64,000 nt of DNA from Pseudoroseomonas cervicalis (GTDB lineage: Bacteria; Pseudomonadota; Alphaproteobacteria; Acetobacterales; Acetobacteraceae). Below the pieces are notes generated by a model. That model searched no databases and was not told the DNA's origin. It saw only the letters and a program-made list of their open reading frames with translations. Made by a program: the position numbers and the translations under genes. The stretch's first letter is position 1; each line of letters opens with the position of its first letter. Positions 62,184 through 64,000 of the stretch are shown one piece after another. The stretch lies in assembly GCF_030818485.1 (NCBI RefSeq), contig NZ_JAUTAJ010000004.1, forward strand, positions 1,219,001 to 1,283,000, given 5' to 3'.

Positions 62184-63962
62184 CCGGCTTCTTCCCCACT
62201 CCTAACGCCGCCCTCCGGGCTGCGTTTCCTGGCCCGCCACGCGGCCCGCCACGGGCCCGGCCATGCCGTGGTGTTCGGCGCCGTGCTGCTGGCCATGCTC
62301 TGCTCGGTCTCGACCCAGTACGGGCTGAAGCAGCTGATCGACCGCATCGCCGCCGGGCCGCAATCCGCCCCCGCCGCCTGGGGCGCCTTCGCCCTGCTCT
62401 GCGCGCTGATCGCCGCCGACAATTTGCTCTGGCGCCTGGGCGGCTGGCAGGCGACGCGGGTCTTCACCGCCGTCTCGGGCGATATCCGCAACGGGCTGTT
62501 CGCGCATCTGGCCGGGCACAGCCCGGGCTTCTTCGCCGACCGCCTGCCCGGCGCCCTGGCCGCCCGCCTCTCCGCCACCGCCCAGGCCGGATTCGCGGTG
62601 GAGAACAGCCTGGCCTGGAGCCTGGTCCCGCCCTGCACCGCGGTGCTGGCCGCCATCTTCTTCGCCGCCACCGTGTCGGTCCCGCTGGCCCTGGCGCTCG
62701 CCATGGTGGCGCTGCTGATCGGCCTGCTGATGCACCGGCTGGCGCGGCGCGGCACCGCCCTGCACCGGGCGCATGCCGCCAGCGCCGCCGCGGTGGATGG
62801 GGAGCTGGTCGACATCGTCGGCAATATCGGCGTCATGCGCGCCTTCGGCGCCACGCTGCGCGAGAGGCGCCGCATCGCCGAGGCGGTCGGCCACGACGTC
62901 GCCCGCCACCGCGCCAGCCTCTGGCATATGGAGAAGCTGCGCACCCTGCACGCGCTGCTGACCATCCTGCTCACCGCCGGCGTGCTGGCCGCTGGCCTCG
63001 CCCTGTGGCAGCGCGGCGCCGCGACGGTGGGCGATGTCGCGCTGCTGGCCGGGCTGTCGCTGACCATCCTGCACGGCACCCGCGACATCGCCGTCGCCCT
63101 GGTCGATTTCACCCAGCAGATGGCGCGGCTGGAGGAAGCGCTCTCCGCCCTGCTGCTGCCGCATGCGCTGGAGGATGCGCCGGACGCCGCGCCGCTGCGC
63201 CCCGGCCCCGGCGCGCTCCGATTCGAGGCGGTCTCCTTCGCCTATCCCGGCCGCGCTCCGGTGCTGGAGGGCTTCACCCTCGACATCCCGGCCGGGCAGA
63301 AGGTCGGGCTGGTGGGCGCCTCGGGCGCCGGGAAATCCACCGTGCTGGCGCTGCTGCAGCGCTTCTGGGACCCCGATTCGGGCCGCATCCTGGTCGATGG
63401 CCAGGATATCCGCCGGGCGACACAGGACAGCCTGGCCCATGCGCTGGCCGTGGTGCCGCAGGACACCGCGCTCTTCCACCGCTCCGTGCTGGAGAACATC
63501 CGCTACGCCCGCCCCGACGCCACCGAGGCCGATGTGATGCAGGCCGCCGAGGCCGCCCAGTGCCGCGGCTTCATTGAGGCCCTGCCGGAGGGCTTCGCCA
63601 CCCTGGTCGGCAATCGCGGCGTCAAGCTCTCGGGTGGGCAGCGCCAGCGCCTGGCGATTGCCCGCGCGCTGCTCAGCCCCGCGCCCATCCTGCTGCTGGA
63701 CGAGGCCACCAGTGCGCTGGACAGCGAGAGCGAGCGGGCGATCCAGGCGGCGCTCGCCACGCTGATGCAGGGGCGCACCGTCATCGCCATCGCGCACCGC
63801 CTCGCCACCCTCCAAAATTTCGACAGAATTCTTGTCCTGAATCGGGGTCGGATCGTGGAGGATGGCCCGCCCGAGGCGCTGGCCCGCCACCCCGGTCCGT
63901 ATCGGGATCTGTTGCTGCAGCAGCAGGCCGGCACGCCGCCGGACCTGCCGGATGCGGCCTGA
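62163..63962 (+). CDS. ABC exporter, fused permease/ATPase (MsbA-like)
   Basis: A 599-residue half-transporter. Six spans (about 30-320) begin VVFGAVLLAMLCSVSTQYGLKQLIDRIAAG. The ATPase has Walker A GASGAGKSTVLALLQRFWD, Q-loop VVPQDTALFHRSVLENIRYA, signature KLSGGQRQRLAIARALL, Walker B PILLLDEATSALDSES and H-loop IAIAHRLATL: all the features of a type-IV exporter of lipids or drugs. No C39 peptidase domain. The start is GTG: 62163 with AAGTAGG upstream, or 62175. It is distinct from the type I secretion transporter at 38 kb. Confidence 0.92.
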   Translation: MSALVSAPASSPLLTPPSGLRFLARHAARHGPGHAVVFGAVLLAMLCSVSTQYGLKQLIDRIAAGPQSAPAAWGAFALLCALIAADNLLWRLGGWQATRVFTAVSGDIRNGLFAHLAGHSPGFFADRLPGALAARLSATAQAGFAVENSLAWSLVPPCTAVLAAIFFAATVSVPLALALAMVALLIGLLMHRLARRGTALHRAHAASAAAVDGELVDIVGNIGVMRAFGATLRERRRIAEAVGHDVARHRASLWHMEKLRTLHALLTILLTAGVLAAGLALWQRGAATVGDVALLAGLSLTILHGTRDIAVALVDFTQQMARLEEALSALLLPHALEDAPDAAPLRPGPGALRFEAVSFAYPGRAPVLEGFTLDIPAGQKVGLVGASGAGKSTVLALLQRFWDPDSGRILVDGQDIRRATQDSLAHALAVVPQDTALFHRSVLENIRYARPDATEADVMQAAEAAQCRGFIEALPEGFATLVGNRGVKLSGGQRQRLAIARALLSPAPILLLDEATSALDSESERAIQAALATLMQGRTVIAIAHRLATLQNFDRILVLNRGRIVEDGPPEALARHPGPYRDLLLQQQAGTPPDLPDAA

Positions 63963-63976
63963 AAGGGCAGCGCGCA

Positions 63977-64000
63977 TGTCGCGTCTCGTCGTGGTTTCCA
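63977..64000 (+). CDS. Probable trehalose-6-phosphate synthase, first codons only
   Basis: The window ends eight residues into a frame reading MSRLVVVS, 14 bp after the exporter stop. That start is characteristic of OtsA (usually followed by NRV), which makes trehalose-6-phosphate from UDP-glucose and glucose-6-phosphate. Only eight residues are visible, so the call is tentative. Confidence 0.4.

Overview
The window is very GC-rich DNA with long overlapping open frames on both strands. It carries a PhyR/NepR stress-response pair, a SAM-II-type riboswitch and many periplasmic binding proteins of Bug, TRAP and peptide type. This combination points to an alphaproteobacterium, most likely an Acetobacteraceae/Rhodospirillales member such as Roseomonas; that placement is inference, since no 16S or other marker gene is present. 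I find no tRNA, rRNA, insertion sequence, phage gene or CRISPR array.

Layout. 1-6.6 kb: the end of an NCS2 permease, then the complete phosphate regulon pstS-pstC-pstA-pstB-phoU-phoB on the minus strand, driven from a four-unit PHO box. 6.9-9.9 kb: a general-stress module with a HisKA_2-type membrane kinase, a small TFPASDPPS-motif protein, PhyR and a divergent NepR; no EcfG sigma gene is present. 10.1-16.2 kb: envelope genes (phospholipid methyltransferase-like, GT4 glycosyltransferase, LpxH-like phosphoesterase, DUF2585, O-antigen ligase-like, GH8 glucanase). Two of these carry one-base frameshifts in G/C runs. 16.2-19.2 kb: a membrane receptor ending in a receiver domain without a kinase core, followed by an HD-GYP protein. 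19.3-23.8 kb: an exported protein, an SDR, a Bug-type binding protein, a flagellin-C-terminus-like protein and a double cold-shock-domain protein with an RG/FG-rich linker. 24-27.9 kb: a form-II CO-dehydrogenase-like molybdenum hydroxylase (small, large, medium subunits). 28.2-37.6 kb: a Dpp/Opp-type ABC importer with three consecutive binding-protein paralogues.

37.7-49.3 kb: a GtrA-like protein, a type I secretion ABC/HlyD pair, MepA endopeptidase, a histidine phosphatase, a glycerophosphodiesterase, a small SinR/Cas2-like protein, then a TRAP-type binding protein translationally coupled to a large hybrid histidine kinase. Just downstream lies a short gene with a Nif11-type double-glycine leader, i.e. 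an orphan RiPP precursor candidate. 49.3-56.9 kb: a NadR-like P-loop protein with a nucleoside hydrolase, another peptide-type binding protein, a FadR-type regulator, an M20-peptidase-like protein that has lost its metal ligands, and a DEAD-box helicase. 57.1-60.9 kb: a SAM-II-type riboswitch followed by metN-metI-metQ-metQ. 61-64 kb: a GT4 glycosyltransferase, an MsbA-like exporter and the first codons of what looks like otsA.

The observations most worth following are: the Nif11 leader peptide gene beside the sensory operon; a two-hairpin intergenic element found twice (10.74 and 60.89 kb) whose stems differ by compensating changes; micro tandem duplications that span the stop codons of four genes; the receiver-ended receptor without a kinase; the metal-less M20 homologue; and the two frameshifted homopolymer tracts 2 kb apart.
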